A DNA stretch of 64,000 nt from Cupriavidus basilensis OR16 (GCF_000243095.1 NZ_AHJE01000048.1:62001-126000); one strand, 5' to 3'; positions 1 to 12,916 are shown, numbered from the stretch's first letter. A program made the numbers and translations. Notes: generated by a model from the sequence alone, not told the origin.

Positions 1-93
1 CGCGAACTGAGAAGGCATTCACTCCATCCCCCATCTTGTGGCGAAGGGCATTCTTTACTGCCCACCAAGATCCGGCAGCGATGGAGAGCGAAC
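1..93. other. Unassigned left edge
   Basis: No gene is recognised here. One frame on each strand is open across these bases, but neither translation matches a family I know and neither has a visible start. It may be the edge of a gene cut by the window or plain intergenic DNA beyond the ssb terminator. Confidence 0.3.
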
Positions 94-172
94 AAAAAAA
101 GGCCCTGCAAAAAAAAAAGGCCCTGCAAATTCCCGCCTAACCTATTGATTAGACAAAAATTTCAGGGCCTTT
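94..172 (-). terminator. Intrinsic terminator of ssb with a duplicated 3' arm
   Basis: On the minus strand an arm at 172-158 pairs with one at 131-116 (core GGCCCTG, one bulged base), across a loop of about 26 bases, and is followed by a long T run. The 3' arm plus T run (118-111 region) is repeated almost exactly at 110-94, so there are two possible downstream arms. The position just after the ssb stop fits a terminator for ssb. Confidence 0.65.
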
Positions 173-213
173 CATTTCGGGGTCTTTCCTTACAGGTTTA
201 GGCTAAGTTCCGG

Positions 214-795
214 TCAGAACGGAATATCGTCGTCCATGTCTTCAAAGCCATTCGACGGAGCCTGCTGCTGGCGGCGGGCACCGCCACCACCTTGCTGGCC
301 ACCGGCAGCCTGGCCGCCACCACTGCGCGCACCGCCGCCGTAGCCGCTACCACCGCCACCACCGCCCGACGATTCGCCGCCAGCGCCATAGCAATCGCCG
401 CCACCGCCACCGCCACCGCCCATATCGTCGCCACCGCCACCACCACCGCCGCCCATGCCTTGGCGCGAGCCCAGCATCTGCATTTGCTCAGCCACGATTT
501 CGGTGCTGTATTTTTCCGCGCCGGACTGGTCGGTCCACTTGCGGGTGCGGATGCGGCCTTCGATATAGACCTGCGAGCCCTTGCGCAGGTACTGGCCGGC
601 GATCTCGGCCAGCTTGCCGAAGAAGGCGATGCGGTGCCACTCGGTGGCTTCCTTCATCTCGCCGCTGGTCTTGTCCTTGTAGCGATCGGTGGTCGCCAGG
701 CGGATGTTGCTCACGGCGTCGCCGCTGGGCAGGTAGCGGGTTTCCGGATCCGCGCCCAGGTTGCCGACGAGGATGACTTTGTTGATCGATGCCAT
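214..795 (-). CDS. ssb: Single-stranded DNA-binding protein
   Basis: SSB coats single-stranded DNA during replication, recombination and repair and recruits partner proteins through its tail. The 193-residue product starts [14 protein letters not shown], the standard start of bacterial SSB, although the frame is open further upstream. Residues 1-110 form the OB fold. Residues about 115-180 are a very Gly-rich linker with some Gln. The tail ends in DDDIPF, the conserved acidic tip that binds RecA-pathway and replisome partners. Length is usual for the family. ssb and uvrA lie close and divergent, as in E. coli, but here a transporter gene sits between them. I saw no CTGT-N8-ACAG LexA box near the start. 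Confidence 0.97.
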   Translation of the reverse strand: MASINKVILVGNLGADPETRYLPSGDAVSNIRLATTDRYKDKTSGEMKEATEWHRIAFFGKLAEIAGQYLRKGSQVYIEGRIRTRKWTDQSGAEKYSTEIVAEQMQMLGSRQGMGGGGGGGGDDMGGGGGGGGDCYGAGGESSGGGGGGSGYGGGARSGGGQAAGGQQGGGGARRQQQAPSNGFEDMDDDIPF

Positions 796-985
796 GTGAA
801 TGTTCTCCCAGGGCCACGCCCTCTGCTGCAAGCGGCGTGGCGATGCCTTGACTGATGCGTAAACGAATAACGCGCCCCCGGCCAAGAAGTCGGGCGCGCG
901 GTCATGCTAGTGCCTAACTACGGCAAAAAGCTATACGAAGTGATGCGGGCAGCCCTTGAGGACCAATGACCGCGGGCTGCCAGCT

Positions 986-1851
986 TCAGGCAGCGACGGC
1001 CGGGGCACTGCTTTTCCGGGCCGGCGGCGACTTCATGTTCCAGGCGATTATAAGCCAGAGCAGGAGCACCACGGCGCAGCCGATGAAGACCGCGCTGCGG
1101 CCTTCGTGCTTGAGCAGCCAGCCGCCCACCGCGCCACCCAGGAACAGGCCCATCGCCTGCGTCGTGTTGTAGATGCCAAGCGCAGCCCCGCGCGCGGCGG
1201 CGGCGTAACGCGACACCAGCGAGGGCTGCATGGCTTCCAGCACGTTGAAGGCCACGAAGAACAGCAGCAGCACGCCCACGATGCCCCACAGGCCGTGCAC
1301 GGCGGCAAACAGCAGCTGCACCGCGGTCATGAGACCGACCGCGCCGAGCGGATGCTGCCGCCCACCATGGCCATGGCCTTGGTGCGATGCTGCTCGCGGG
1401 TCAGGTCGGCGATGCAGGCGGTGATGGCGGCGGAGATCGCGCCCATGCCCTGCAGCGAGCGGCCGACGATAATGCCGGACAGCGTGTCGGAGTTCGCCGC
1501 CACCAGCCCGCCTGCGACGAACAGCAGCAGGCCAGCCACCATCACCGGCTTGCGCCCGATGCGGTCGGACAGCCAGCCGAGCGGAATGTGCAGGAAGGCT
1601 TGCATCAGGCCGTAGATGCCCATGGCCAGGCCAACGCGCTGGGCGTCGTGCCCGTCGGGCAGGCCATGCGCGTATTCGGCGAACACAGGCAGGATCAGGA
1701 ACAAGCCCAGCATGCGCAGCGCAAAAATACTGGCGAGCGAGATGCTGGCCCGCACTTCCATGCCGGTCATGCGGTCGCGCCCGGCAGCGGGCTGAGCCTT
1801 GGAATCGTCGGCCTTGGCCGCATCTTGGGAGGAGCTATGGATCGACGACAT
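986..1851 (-). pseudogene. MFS transporter with internal deletion and frameshift
   Basis: This is a major facilitator superfamily transporter broken in the middle. The N-terminal part (1851 to about 1350) carries the first membrane helices and the A-motif-like GWLSDRIGRKPV. It runs out of frame after MVGGSI and stops at about 1330. The C-terminal part, in another frame to 986, holds the last helices (GIVGVLLLFFVAFNVLE and later) and ends normally. The two parts total about 290 residues against roughly 400 for the family, so some 100-130 residues around the central loop are missing. The substrate cannot be inferred. The start could also be the Met at 1770. The gene is divergent from uvrA. Confidence 0.8.
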
Positions 1852-2223
1852 TGCGATCGTGGGGAATTTCTATGACGGATTGCCGGGTCGTGCACCGCGC
1901 ACGCACCGCATCACCCCAATGCTGACGGGGCGGCGACAACTTCTATCCATGGCCGGAGCGGAAGTTGCAGCGCTTCTGCCACCGTTGCTGCAGGGCGCAG
2001 TCAATTGGCCCAAGCAACCCCCGGAAACCGAAGTTCGGTATATTAACAGGTTTGCTCCGCTGCGCTTTCGGGTCCGGATCGGACACCGCGAGCCCCGGCG
2101 CGGGCTGGCAAAGCCTGGCCTGAAGCCGGCTGCAGCCCTGCTGGCATGCTTTTTTCTTGAAATTCCGTGAGACCCGGCCTGTCGACCCGACCGGCGGCCC
2201 TGCCTGGCGAAGACAATCGGTAT
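1852..2223. other. Intergenic region between MFS gene and uvrA
   Basis: This divergent spacer of 372 bases should hold the promoters of both neighbours. I see no convincing -35/-10 pair, no LexA box and no coding potential. The only AT-richer patch is TATATTAACAG near 2039-2049. Confidence 0.4.
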
Positions 2224-5104
<2,881 letters not shown>

Positions 5105-5109
5105 CCACG

Positions 5110-5457
5110 ATGCGCACGCCTGCCCGCCTCATCCTGTGCGCCTGGCAATGCGCACTGCTGCTCGGCAGCGCAGCCGTTGCCGGCCCGGCTGCGGCGCAGG
5201 CCACCGTCACGCCGGTCGACCTGGCCGCGCCGGCAGCGCGCGCGATCGATGAACCTGCCGCGCCGGCGGCATCCGCCCCGCCCGCGCTGGCCGCCCGGGA
5301 GGCCAGCGCCGCCAGCGCGACCCAGGTACCAGCCAAGGCGAGTGGCGCCGTGTCCGGCAATCTGGCGCTGACGCTGGGCGGCGCGGCCGTGCTTGTGGCC
5401 ATCGCCGCGATGCTGCAGCGCGCGCGCCGCAGACGCCGCCCGCCTGGCTCAAAGTAG
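5110..5457 (+). CDS. Small secreted or membrane-anchored hypothetical protein
   Basis: No family is recognised. The 115-residue product starts 5 bases after the true uvrA stop. It has a clear N-terminal hydrophobic signal (residues about 8-35, ending AGPAAAQA), a low-complexity Ala/Pro-rich middle, one strong transmembrane segment ([18 protein letters not shown], about residues 83-101), and a basic tail rich in Arg. The layout suggests an inner-membrane protein with a short cytoplasmic basic end. Because of the uvrA frameshift it now reads as a C-terminal extension of UvrA; I infer that it is normally a separate gene. Confidence 0.6.
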   Translation: MRTPARLILCAWQCALLLGSAAVAGPAAAQATVTPVDLAAPAARAIDEPAAPAASAPPALAAREASAASATQVPAKASGAVSGNLALTLGGAAVLVAIAAMLQRARRRRRPPGSK

Positions 5458-5568
5458 GCGCGCGCGGCGCCTTGCATTCGACCTTGCCCGGCCTACCATA
5501 GACTGCGAAAGGCCGCGCCTCTTGAAGCCCTTCCCGGGGCTGGCACCGGCCAACGCAGGAGCACGGCC

Positions 5569-6054
5569 ATGGAGCTCACCGTAGTGCCGATCGCCAAGCC
5601 CGAGGCGACCAACTTCATTTTCGGGCAATCCCACTTTATCAAGACCGTGGACGACATCCACGAGGCGCTGGCCAGCGCGGTGCCCGGCATCCGCTTTGGG
5701 CTGGCGTTCTGCGAGGCCTCGGGCAAGCGCCTGGTACGCTGGTCCGGCACGGACGAGGCGATGATCGACCTGGCCTGCCAGAACGCGCTGGCAATCGGCG
5801 CCGGCCACAGCTTCCTGCTGTTCCTTGGCGACGGCTTTTATCCGGTCAATGTGCTCGCGACCGTGCGCGCGGTGCCGGAAGTATGCCGGATCTATTGCGC
5901 CACGGCGAACCCGACCGAGGTGGTGGTGGCGCAGACCGCGCAGGGGCGCGCGGTGCTTGGCGTGGTGGATGGCGCGTCGCCGCTCGGGCTGGAAACCGAG
6001 GCCGACATTGCCTGGCGGCGAAACCTGCTGCGGGAGATCGGCTACAAGCTGTAG
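5569..6054 (+). CDS. Adenosine-specific kinase family protein
   Basis: The 161-residue product is collinear with the adenosine-specific kinase family (Adenosine_kin, COG1839), small proteins known mainly from archaea and scattered bacteria. Features seen are the N-terminal VPIAKPEATNFIFGQSHFIK, the middle IRFGLAFCEASGKRLVRWSG, the GAGHSFLLFL stretch, and a C-terminal segment with WRRNLLREIGYKL. There is no classical P-loop, as is usual for this family. It is a single gene, convergent with the downstream Na/Pi cotransporter (6 bases between stops). The family assignment is sound; the physiological role in a betaproteobacterium is not established. Confidence 0.8.
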   Translation: MELTVVPIAKPEATNFIFGQSHFIKTVDDIHEALASAVPGIRFGLAFCEASGKRLVRWSGTDEAMIDLACQNALAIGAGHSFLLFLGDGFYPVNVLATVRAVPEVCRIYCATANPTEVVVAQTAQGRAVLGVVDGASPLGLETEADIAWRRNLLREIGYKL

Positions 6055-6060
6055 CCGTCC

Positions 6061-7746
6061 TTAATGCGCCTGCGCTGACGGCACCGCCCTGGCCGGGGGC
6101 TCGCCATCGTCTTCCTTCATGCGGCTGCGGTTAAGCACGCCAGCGTCTTCCAGCACCGGGTAGGCGGTGGCGCAGAACAAAGAGTTCAGGCGCTTGAGAT
6201 CGCTGATCACATCGAGGTGCAGCGAACTGGTCTCGATGCTCTCGGTGGTCTGCACGGCGATGCGTTGCAGGTGGGTGCGCGCGTACTGGCGCTCCATCTC
6301 GCGGAAGGTCGCCTTCTCCGCCATCAGTTGCTGCGCGCTTTTCAGGTCGCCGGAGAGGAACACCGACAGCCCGAGCCGCAGGTTGGCCACCACGCGCGCG
6401 TGCATCTGCGAGATTTCCTGCATGCCCGCTTCCGAGAAGGCCAGGTTATGGGCGATCTTTTTCTCGCGCGCGTCCTGCAGGATGCGCTCGATGATGTCGC
6501 CGGCGTGCTCGAGATTGATGGTAAGCGAGATGATTTCCGTCCAGCGCCGGCCGTCGCGCTCATCCAGCGCCTCCAGGCTGATCCGGGTCAGGTAAAGCTT
6601 GATCGCGGTGTAGAGATCATCCACCTCGTCGTCGATGCGGCAGGTGGCGGTGGCGAGCTTGGCATCGTTGGTGCGCAGCACGCGCAGCATGTTGTCCAGC
6701 ATCTGCTCGATGCGGTCGCCAATGCGCAGCACCTCGCGCGCGGCATTGGACAGCGCCAGCGCCGGCGTGGGCAGCGCGGCGGGATCGAGGTGGCGCGGGG
6801 TGACCTGGCTGTCGCCGGTATTGCGCCCGGGCAGCACCGCCTCGCACAGGCGCGCCAGCGGACCGGTGGCACCCAGCAGCAGCAGCGCCAGCGCGACATT
6901 GAAGAGCAGGTGGAAATTCACGACCAGCCGCTGCGGATCGGCATCGACCAGCGCCAGCAGGCGCTCGGCCTGTCCCAGCAAGGGCAACGCGATCACGCAG
7001 CCAAGCAGGCGCGAGAGCAGGTTGCCCAGGGTGACGCGCTTGCCGGGCTGGTTGTTGCCCGAGGTGGTCAGCAGCGCGGAGATGCCCGAGCCCAGGTTGG
7101 CGCCCAGCACCAGCGCCATCGCCACATGCAGCGACACCACCCCGGCCGAAGCCAGCGCGCCGCAGAACAGCACCACCGCCAGGCTGGAATAGCACAGGAT
7201 GGTCAGGAAGGCGCCAATCAACATGTCCAGCGTGGGGTCGCCGGTGAGCGTGCCGAACAGCACCTTGACGCCGGCCGCCTCCACCACCGGACGGGTGGCA
7301 ACGGAGATCAACTCCAGCGCCAGCGTGATCAGCCCCAGGCCAATCAGCACGCGGCCCACATGGCCAGGCTTGTTGCCCTTCCAGGACAGATGCAGGATCA
7401 CGCCAACGAAGATCAGCAGCGGCGAGAGCCAGGACAGGTCCAGCGAGAACACCTGCACCATGACGGCGGTGCCGACGTTGGCGCCCAGCATGATGGCCAG
7501 TGCCGGGGCCACGGCAATCAGGCCTTGGCTGACGAAGGAGCTGACGATGACGGCGGTCGCGTTGCTGCTCTGGACCAGGCCGGTCACGCCGAGGCCGGCG
7601 GCAAAGGCCGTGAACCGGTTGGAAATGCTGGACGAGAGCACGTGGCGCAGGTTGGCGCCGTACACGCGCAGGATGCCGACCTTGACGATGTTGGTGCCCC
7701 ACACGAGCAGCGCCACGCCGGAAAGCAAATGAAGTAGTACGCCCAT
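6061..7746 (-). CDS. Na/Pi cotransporter family protein with PhoU-like domain
   Basis: This is an inner-membrane carrier of the Na/phosphate cotransporter (NptA/YjbB) family, 561 residues. The N-terminal 310 residues hold multiple transmembrane helices with the family QSSNATAV motif and a second inverted-repeat segment (CYSSLAVVLFCGALASAG, later GANLGSGISALL). Residues about 340-530 are helical and PhoU-like, with regularly spaced acidic residues (for example DDEVDDLYTAIK). It probably moves phosphate or another small anion, perhaps controlled through the PhoU part. No pho box was identified upstream. Length is normal and no damage is seen. Confidence 0.85.
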   Translation of the reverse strand: MGVLLHLLSGVALLVWGTNIVKVGILRVYGANLRHVLSSSISNRFTAFAAGLGVTGLVQSSNATAVIVSSFVSQGLIAVAPALAIMLGANVGTAVMVQVFSLDLSWLSPLLIFVGVILHLSWKGNKPGHVGRVLIGLGLITLALELISVATRPVVEAAGVKVLFGTLTGDPTLDMLIGAFLTILCYSSLAVVLFCGALASAGVVSLHVAMALVLGANLGSGISALLTTSGNNQPGKRVTLGNLLSRLLGCVIALPLLGQAERLLALVDADPQRLVVNFHLLFNVALALLLLGATGPLARLCEAVLPGRNTGDSQVTPRHLDPAALPTPALALSNAAREVLRIGDRIEQMLDNMLRVLRTNDAKLATATCRIDDEVDDLYTAIKLYLTRISLEALDERDGRRWTEIISLTINLEHAGDIIERILQDAREKKIAHNLAFSEAGMQEISQMHARVVANLRLGLSVFLSGDLKSAQQLMAEKATFREMERQYARTHLQRIAVQTTESIETSSLHLDVISDLKRLNSLFCATAYPVLEDAGVLNRSRMKEDDGEPPARAVPSAQAH

Positions 7747-8061
7747 GCTGCGCCCTTATGCCCTGATGTGACCGGTGCCTCCATGACAAAAAGCAAGCGT
7801 TCGCCCGGCCATCGTATCGTTGTCAATGGGGCATTATGCGCTTGCCGGCATGCGCGGGCAACGCTATGTCCACGCTGCGGGATTGGCCGCAAACCCAATG
7901 CGCAAGCCGCTCGCGCCGGACGCAGCGAGTGCCGCGGGGCGAGGCCGGGCGGCCAATGCCGGGCGCGCCGTAATTGGCATATTATTACAATTAGAGGCGT
8001 TTTGTTGCATATGTGGTGACGGCATGGCGATGCCGCCACGGAGATCGGCCGTCAGTGCCCG
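7747..8061. other. Intergenic region between Na/Pi transporter and apt
   Basis: This 315-base spacer should contain the transporter promoter. It holds an AT-rich island at about 7975-8015 inside very GC-rich DNA. No gene or clear hairpin terminator was found. Confidence 0.35.
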
Positions 8062-8634
8062 TCAATGCCCGTCAAAGCGGCAAACCGTGAACAGCGGCAG
8101 GCCGCTGTCCAGCAGGTGGCGCGAGCCGCCGAGCTCGGGCAGGTCGACGATGGCCGCGCCTTCCACCACGGTGGCGCCCAGGCGCTCAAGCAGTTTGCGG
8201 CCAGCCATCATGGTGCCGCCGGTGGCGATCAGGTCGTCCACCAGCAACACGCGCTCACCTGGCTTGCAGGCATCGGCGTGGATCTCCACCGTGGCGCTGC
8301 CGTACTCCAGCTCATATTCCTCGGCCACGGTCTGGAACGGCAGCTTGCCCTTCTTGCGGATCGGCACGAAGCCCAGGTTCAGCTCGTAAGCCAGGATGGC
8401 GCCGAGGATGAAGCCGCGCGCGTCGATGCCGGCCACCACGTCGAGCTTGGCATCCATATAGCGATGCACAAAGACGTCGATCAGCACGCGCAGGGACTTG
8501 GGATCCTGCAGCAACGGCGTGATGTCGCGAAACATCACGCCGGGCTGCGGCCAGTCCGGCACGGTGCGGATGCGTTCGCGCAGGTAGTGGGAAACGTCGC
8601 CAAGGGCGGACGACTGGATAGTGGTGTTGGACAT
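8062..8634 (-). CDS. apt: Adenine phosphoribosyltransferase
   Basis: Apt converts adenine and PRPP to AMP in cytoplasmic purine salvage. The 190-residue product starts [18 protein letters not shown]; frames upstream are open but look non-coding. Family features are [14 protein letters not shown] near the N-terminus, [28 protein letters not shown], and the PRPP-binding loop [17 protein letters not shown] at about residues 129-145. Length fits the family. The stop lies in a 9-base near-repeat (about 8049-8076). It is divergent from the DJ-1/PfpI gene. Confidence 0.95.
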   Translation of the reverse strand: MSNTTIQSSALGDVSHYLRERIRTVPDWPQPGVMFRDITPLLQDPKSLRVLIDVFVHRYMDAKLDVVAGIDARGFILGAILAYELNLGFVPIRKKGKLPFQTVAEEYELEYGSATVEIHADACKPGERVLLVDDLIATGGTMMAGRKLLERLGATVVEGAAIVDLPELGGSRHLLDSGLPLFTVCRFDGH

Positions 8635-8795
8635 GGGGACTCGTTCGGACAGCCCGCCAAATTGGCAGGCTGGATGCGGTAATGGGTTACCACCCGGGCT
8701 GCCGCAAACGGCAACACAATGGGCAACGCCTGGACGGCTCGCACGCGTTGCGGCGCGGCTCGCCCGGGACAACCGTAACCATACAGGAGACAGCG

Positions 8796-9374
8796 ATGGC
8801 GAAAAAGATCTTGATGCTGGTCGGCGACTACGCCGAAGACTATGAAACCATGGTGCCCTTCCAGGCACTCCAGATGGTGGGCCACACGGTCCATGCGGTG
8901 TGTCCGGACAAGGCGGCCGGCGCCAGCTGTCCCACCGCCATCCATGATTTCGAAGGCGACCAGACCTATAGCGAAAAGCGTGGCCACAACTTCGCACTGA
9001 ACGCGAGCTTCGCCGACGTGGATCCGGCGGCCTACGACGGGCTGGTCATCCCGGGCGGGCGCGCCCCCGAATACCTGCGCCTGAACGAGCGGGTGCTGGA
9101 GATCGTGCGGCACTTTGCCAGCACCAACAAGCCGATCGCGGCGGTCTGCCACGGCGCCCAGCTGCTGGCCGCGGCCGGCGTGCTGGAAGGCCGGACCTGC
9201 TCGGCCTATCCGGCCTGCGCGCCGGAAGTACGCCTGGCGGGCGGCAAATATGCCGACATTCCAGTCGACCAGGCCTACACCGACGGCAACCTGGTAAGCG
9301 CCCCGGCCTGGCCCGCGCACCCTGCATGGCTGGCGCAGTTCCTTGCCGTCCTGGGCACCAGGATCGTACATTAG
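8796..9374 (+). CDS. DJ-1/PfpI family protein
   Basis: The 192-residue product is a class I glutamine-amidotransferase-like protein of the DJ-1/PfpI superfamily. The start [17 protein letters not shown] follows AGGAGACAGCG, a good ribosome-binding site. The nucleophile elbow is [10 protein letters not shown] (Cys at about residue 113), and the conserved acid is in the N-terminal DYAEDYE stretch. Members act as intracellular proteases, deglycases or isomerases; which applies here cannot be told from sequence. It precedes the RHH gene by 68 bases on the same strand. Confidence 0.88.
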   Translation: MAKKILMLVGDYAEDYETMVPFQALQMVGHTVHAVCPDKAAGASCPTAIHDFEGDQTYSEKRGHNFALNASFADVDPAAYDGLVIPGGRAPEYLRLNERVLEIVRHFASTNKPIAAVCHGAQLLAAAGVLEGRTCSAYPACAPEVRLAGGKYADIPVDQAYTDGNLVSAPAWPAHPAWLAQFLAVLGTRIVH

Positions 9375-9442
9375 AGGCTACCGAACGCGGCCCGCGAGCC
9401 TATCGAGGCCTATCGCGGGCCGTTCCGCACGGGAGTCCTTCT

Positions 9443-9823
9443 ATGTGTGAAATCTTTATCCGCGCCACCCCGCAGTCGTACCAGGGCCAGTCGCGCTCGC
9501 TCCGGCTGCATGGCGTGGCCACCAGCATCCGGCTGGAGAGCCTGTTCTGGGAAGTGCTCGAAACGCTGGCGCGCCGCGACGGCATGAGCGTGGGCCAGCT
9601 CATCACCCGCCTGCACGACGAACTGGTGGCATACCGGGGCGAGGCGGCAAACTTCACGTCGTTCCTGCGCGTGTGCTGCCTGCGCTACCTGATGCTGCAA
9701 GCCGAAGGCCGCATTCCCGCCGATCCGCGTATCCCGATCGGCTCACTCGACCCACGCTCCGTTCTGGAAGGCCTGCCGCCATCGTGGGCGGAAGAAGCGC
9801 GCCTCAGCCGCGCTGCGGCTTAA
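9443..9823 (+). CDS. Ribbon-helix-helix domain protein
   Basis: The 126-residue product starts MCEIFIRATPQSY after a GGAG motif. Residues about 22-75 (RSLRLHGVATSIRLESLFWEVL, then MSVGQLITRLHDEL) match the ribbon-helix-helix family PF13467, which is common in alpha- and betaproteobacteria. The first strand plus two helices would form a DNA-binding dimer, so a small transcription regulator is likely, but no target is evident. The C-terminal third is less conserved. It converges with the Kef-type antiporter gene 30 bases downstream. Confidence 0.8.
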   Translation: MCEIFIRATPQSYQGQSRSLRLHGVATSIRLESLFWEVLETLARRDGMSVGQLITRLHDELVAYRGEAANFTSFLRVCCLRYLMLQAEGRIPADPRIPIGSLDPRSVLEGLPPSWAEEARLSRAAA

Positions 9824-9853
9824 ACCCGAAACCGCCGGGCCCTCGGCGCGAGT

Positions 9854-11774
9854 TCAGCCGGCCAGCATGCGCGCCTCGGCCGCTTCGAGCGCCTCCGGCT
9901 GCCCGCGCAGCACCACGATGTCGCCCGGCTCCAGCACCGTATCGGGCTCCGGATCGAACGCGCGGATGCCGCGCCGGCGCACCGCCGTCACTTCCACCCC
10001 GATGCGATCCAGCCCCAGCGCGCCCAGGCGCCGCCCCACCGACGTGGCCTGCGGGCCAAGCGAGATGGAGTGCAGCCGCACCGACTCGCGCTCCACCATG
10101 TCTTCCTCGTCGTCGCGGCCGTGGAAGTAGCCGCGCAGCAGGCTGTAGCGCGCATCGCGTGCCTCCTGCACCCCGCGCACCACGCGCCGCATCGGCACGC
10201 CCAGCAGCACCAGCGCATGCGAGGCCAGCATCAGGCTGCCCTCGATGCTCTCTGGCACCACCTCGGTGGCACCAGCCTTTTGCAGGATGTCGAGTTCCGA
10301 GTCGTCCATGGTGCGCACGATCACGGGCAGCGCCGGCTCCAGTTCCTGCACATGGTGCAGCACCTTCAGCGCCGACGGCGTGTTGTTGTAAGTGATGATC
10401 AAGGCGGCCGCCCGATGCAGGCCCGCTGCGATCAGCGCTTCGCGCCGGCCCGCATCGCCGTACACCACGGTATCGCCCGCGCCGGCGGCTTCACGCACGC
10501 GGTCCGGGTCGAGGTCGAGCGCCACATAGGTAATGCCCTCGCGCTCCAGCATGTGCGCCAGGTTCTGGCCGCTGCGGCCAAACCCGCAGATGATGGCGTG
10601 CTTCTCGGTCTGCAGGCTCTGCCTCTGCACCGCGATGCGCGTCATGTTGAGCGACTGCATCAGCCATTCGTTGGCGGTAAAGCGCAGCACGATGGCGTCG
10701 CTGTACTGGATCAGGAACGGCGCCGCCAGCATCGACAGCAGCATCGAGGCCAGGATGACCTGGATCAGCACCGGATCGACCAGGTTCAGGCCGTCGATCT
10801 GGTTGAGCAGCACGAAGCCAAACTCGCCGGCCTGCGCCAGGCCCAGGCCGGTACGGATCGCCACTCCCGGGCGCGAACCGAACAAGCGGGCCAGGCCGGA
10901 GATCAGCACCAGCTTGAAGACAATGGGCACCACCAGCAGCGCCAGCACCAGCCACAGGTGATCGAGCACCACATGGATATTGAGCAGCATGCCGATGGTG
11001 ACGAAGAACAGCCCCAGCAGCACGTCGCGGAAGGGCTTGATGTCCTCCTCCACCTGATGGCGATAGGGCGTCTCGGAGATCAGCATGCCGGCCATGAAGG
11101 CGCCCAGCGCCATCGACAGGCCAAGGCGCTCGGTCAGCGCCGCCATGCCCAGCGTGACCAGCAGCAGGTTGAGCATGAACAGCTCTTGCGAGCGGCGCGA
11201 CCACGATCTTCACCGTCGCCAGGCCCAGCGCCATCATCAGGTCTGCGGGATCGCGCGAGAGCGCCGGGATCACGATCAGCAGCGGCACCACGGCCAGGTC
11301 CTGGAACAGCAGGATGCTGATGATGTTGCGCCCATGCTCGCTTTCCAGCTCCAGCCGCTCCGACAGCATCTTGGAGACGATGGCGGTGGACGACATGGCC
11401 AGCGCGCCGCCCAGCGCCACCGAGGCCTGCCAGGACAGCGGGAACAGCCAGTTGAAGGCCCAGCTCGCCGGTATCACCGCCAGCAGCGACAACACCACCT
11501 GCGAGCCGCCCAGGCCGAACACCTGCCGTTTCATTGCCTTGAGCTTGCCCAGGCTGAATTCCAGGCCGATCGAGAACATCAAGAAGACCACGCCGAACTC
11601 GGCCAGGTATTTGGTTTGCGCGGTATCGCTGGCCAGGCCGAGCGCGTGCGGCCCGATCAGGATGCCCACGACCAGGTACCCCAGCATGGGCGGCAACTGC
11701 AGCATGCGAAACGCGACCACGCCGAACACGGCGGCGGCCAGCAGGACAAGGGTAAGGTCCAGCGGAGAGTGCAT
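9854..11774 (-). pseudogene. Kef-type cation/proton antiporter, frameshifted
   Basis: This is a CPA2-family monovalent cation:proton antiporter of the KefB/KefC type. The N-terminal part (11774 to about 11195) has the membrane domain (PPMLGYLVVGILIGPHALGL, FLMFSIGLEFSLGKLKAMKR). The C-terminal part (about 11195 to 9854) has the remaining helices, a TrkA-N domain with the Rossmann motif IICGFGRSGQNLA, and a TrkA-C domain near the end. At about 11195 roughly 25 residues that normally join KIVVAL to RSQELFML are missing and the frame changes. Both halves are otherwise well conserved, so I read it as one gene with a deletion rather than two genes. It is divergent from kdsD. Confidence 0.85.
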
Positions 11775-11923
11775 CGGCAGGGTCAGGGTACGCCGCGCCG
11801 GGCACCGGACCGGCCCGGTGCGGGCGGCCCTGCCGGCGGATTACGGCAAGCACGAAGCCGCCCCGGCCCCCGATTCCAGGAACAGCCCAAGCGCCATCGC
11901 ATTCGTTGGTATACTTCGTCGCC

Positions 11924-12907
11924 ATGATAGCTAATTTCAATGCGGATCGAGCACTTAGGCTCGCTCGCGAGACCCTCCAGATCGAAGCCGACGCCGTCGC
12001 TGCCCTCGCAGGCCGCCTGGACGACGAATTTGCGCAGGCCGTGCAACTGACGCTCAATTGCAGCGGGCGCGTCGTCGTGTCCGGCATCGGCAAGTCCGGC
12101 CACATTGGCCGCAAGGTCGCGGCCACGCTGGCCTCGACCGGCACGCCCGCATTCTTCGTGCATCCGGCCGAGGCCAGCCATGGCGACCTGGGCATGGTCA
12201 CGCGCGACGACGTACTGATCGCCTTTTCCAACTCCGGAGAGACGGCCGAGCTGCTTTCGATCGTCCCGATCGTCAAGCGCATCGGCGCCAAGCTCATCTC
12301 CGTGACCGGGAACCCCGCCTCCACGCTGGCCAAGCTGGCCGACGCGCATCTGAATGCCGGCGTCGAGAAAGAAGCCTGCCCGCTCAACCTGGCCCCGACC
12401 GCCAGCACCACCGCCGCGCTGGCGATGGGTGACGCGCTCGCGGTGGCGGTGCTGGATGCCCGCGGCTTTGGCGAGGAAGACTTCGCCCGCTCGCATCCGG
12501 GCGGCGCGCTCGGGCGCAAGCTGCTGACCCACGTGCGCGACGTCATGCGCAGCGGCAACGCGGTGCCCAAGGTGCGCGAAAGCACGCCGCTGGCACAGGC
12601 ACTGATGGAAATTACCCGCAAGGGCATGGCCATGACCGCCGTGGTCGACCCGGACGACCGGCTGATCGGCGTCTTCACCGATGGCGACCTGCGCCGCCTG
12701 CTCGAAACCCCGCGCGACTGGAAGACCGTACCCATCAGCGAGGTCATGCACCGCACGCCGCATGCCGTCGGGCCAGACCAGCTGGCGGTGGAAGCCGTGC
12801 AGGTGATGGAGGCGAACCGCGTCAACCAGATACTGGTGGTCGACGCAGAGCGGCGCCTGGTCGGCGCGCTCCATATCCACGACCTGACCCGCGCCAAGGT
12901 CATCTGA
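11924..12907 (+). CDS. kdsD: D-arabinose 5-phosphate isomerase
   Basis: KdsD (KpsF/GutQ family) converts ribulose 5-phosphate to arabinose 5-phosphate, the first step towards KDO of lipopolysaccharide. The 327-residue product starts MIANFNADRALRLARETL. Residues about 40-175 are the SIS domain (VVVSGIGKSGHIGRKVAAT, FSNSGETAELL, and the SHPGGALGRKLL segment). Two CBS domains follow (about 205-262 and 272-327). It opens the LPS export operon; lptC starts 9 bases after its stop. kdsC, usually found between them in related genomes, is absent. Confidence 0.95.
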   Translation: MIANFNADRALRLARETLQIEADAVAALAGRLDDEFAQAVQLTLNCSGRVVVSGIGKSGHIGRKVAATLASTGTPAFFVHPAEASHGDLGMVTRDDVLIAFSNSGETAELLSIVPIVKRIGAKLISVTGNPASTLAKLADAHLNAGVEKEACPLNLAPTASTTAALAMGDALAVAVLDARGFGEEDFARSHPGGALGRKLLTHVRDVMRSGNAVPKVRESTPLAQALMEITRKGMAMTAVVDPDDRLIGVFTDGDLRRLLETPRDWKTVPISEVMHRTPHAVGPDQLAVEAVQVMEANRVNQILVVDAERRLVGALHIHDLTRAKVI

Positions 12908-12916
12908 GGCCAGCCC

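Noticed and set aside
20-93. A coding fragment at the left edge
   Set aside because: Open on both strands but too short to match any family, with no start or ribosome-binding site.
1852-2223. A possible LexA (SOS) box upstream of uvrA
   Set aside because: ACAG occurs at about 2046 but the matching CTGT eight bases upstream is TTCG, so there is no CTGT-N8-ACAG operator.
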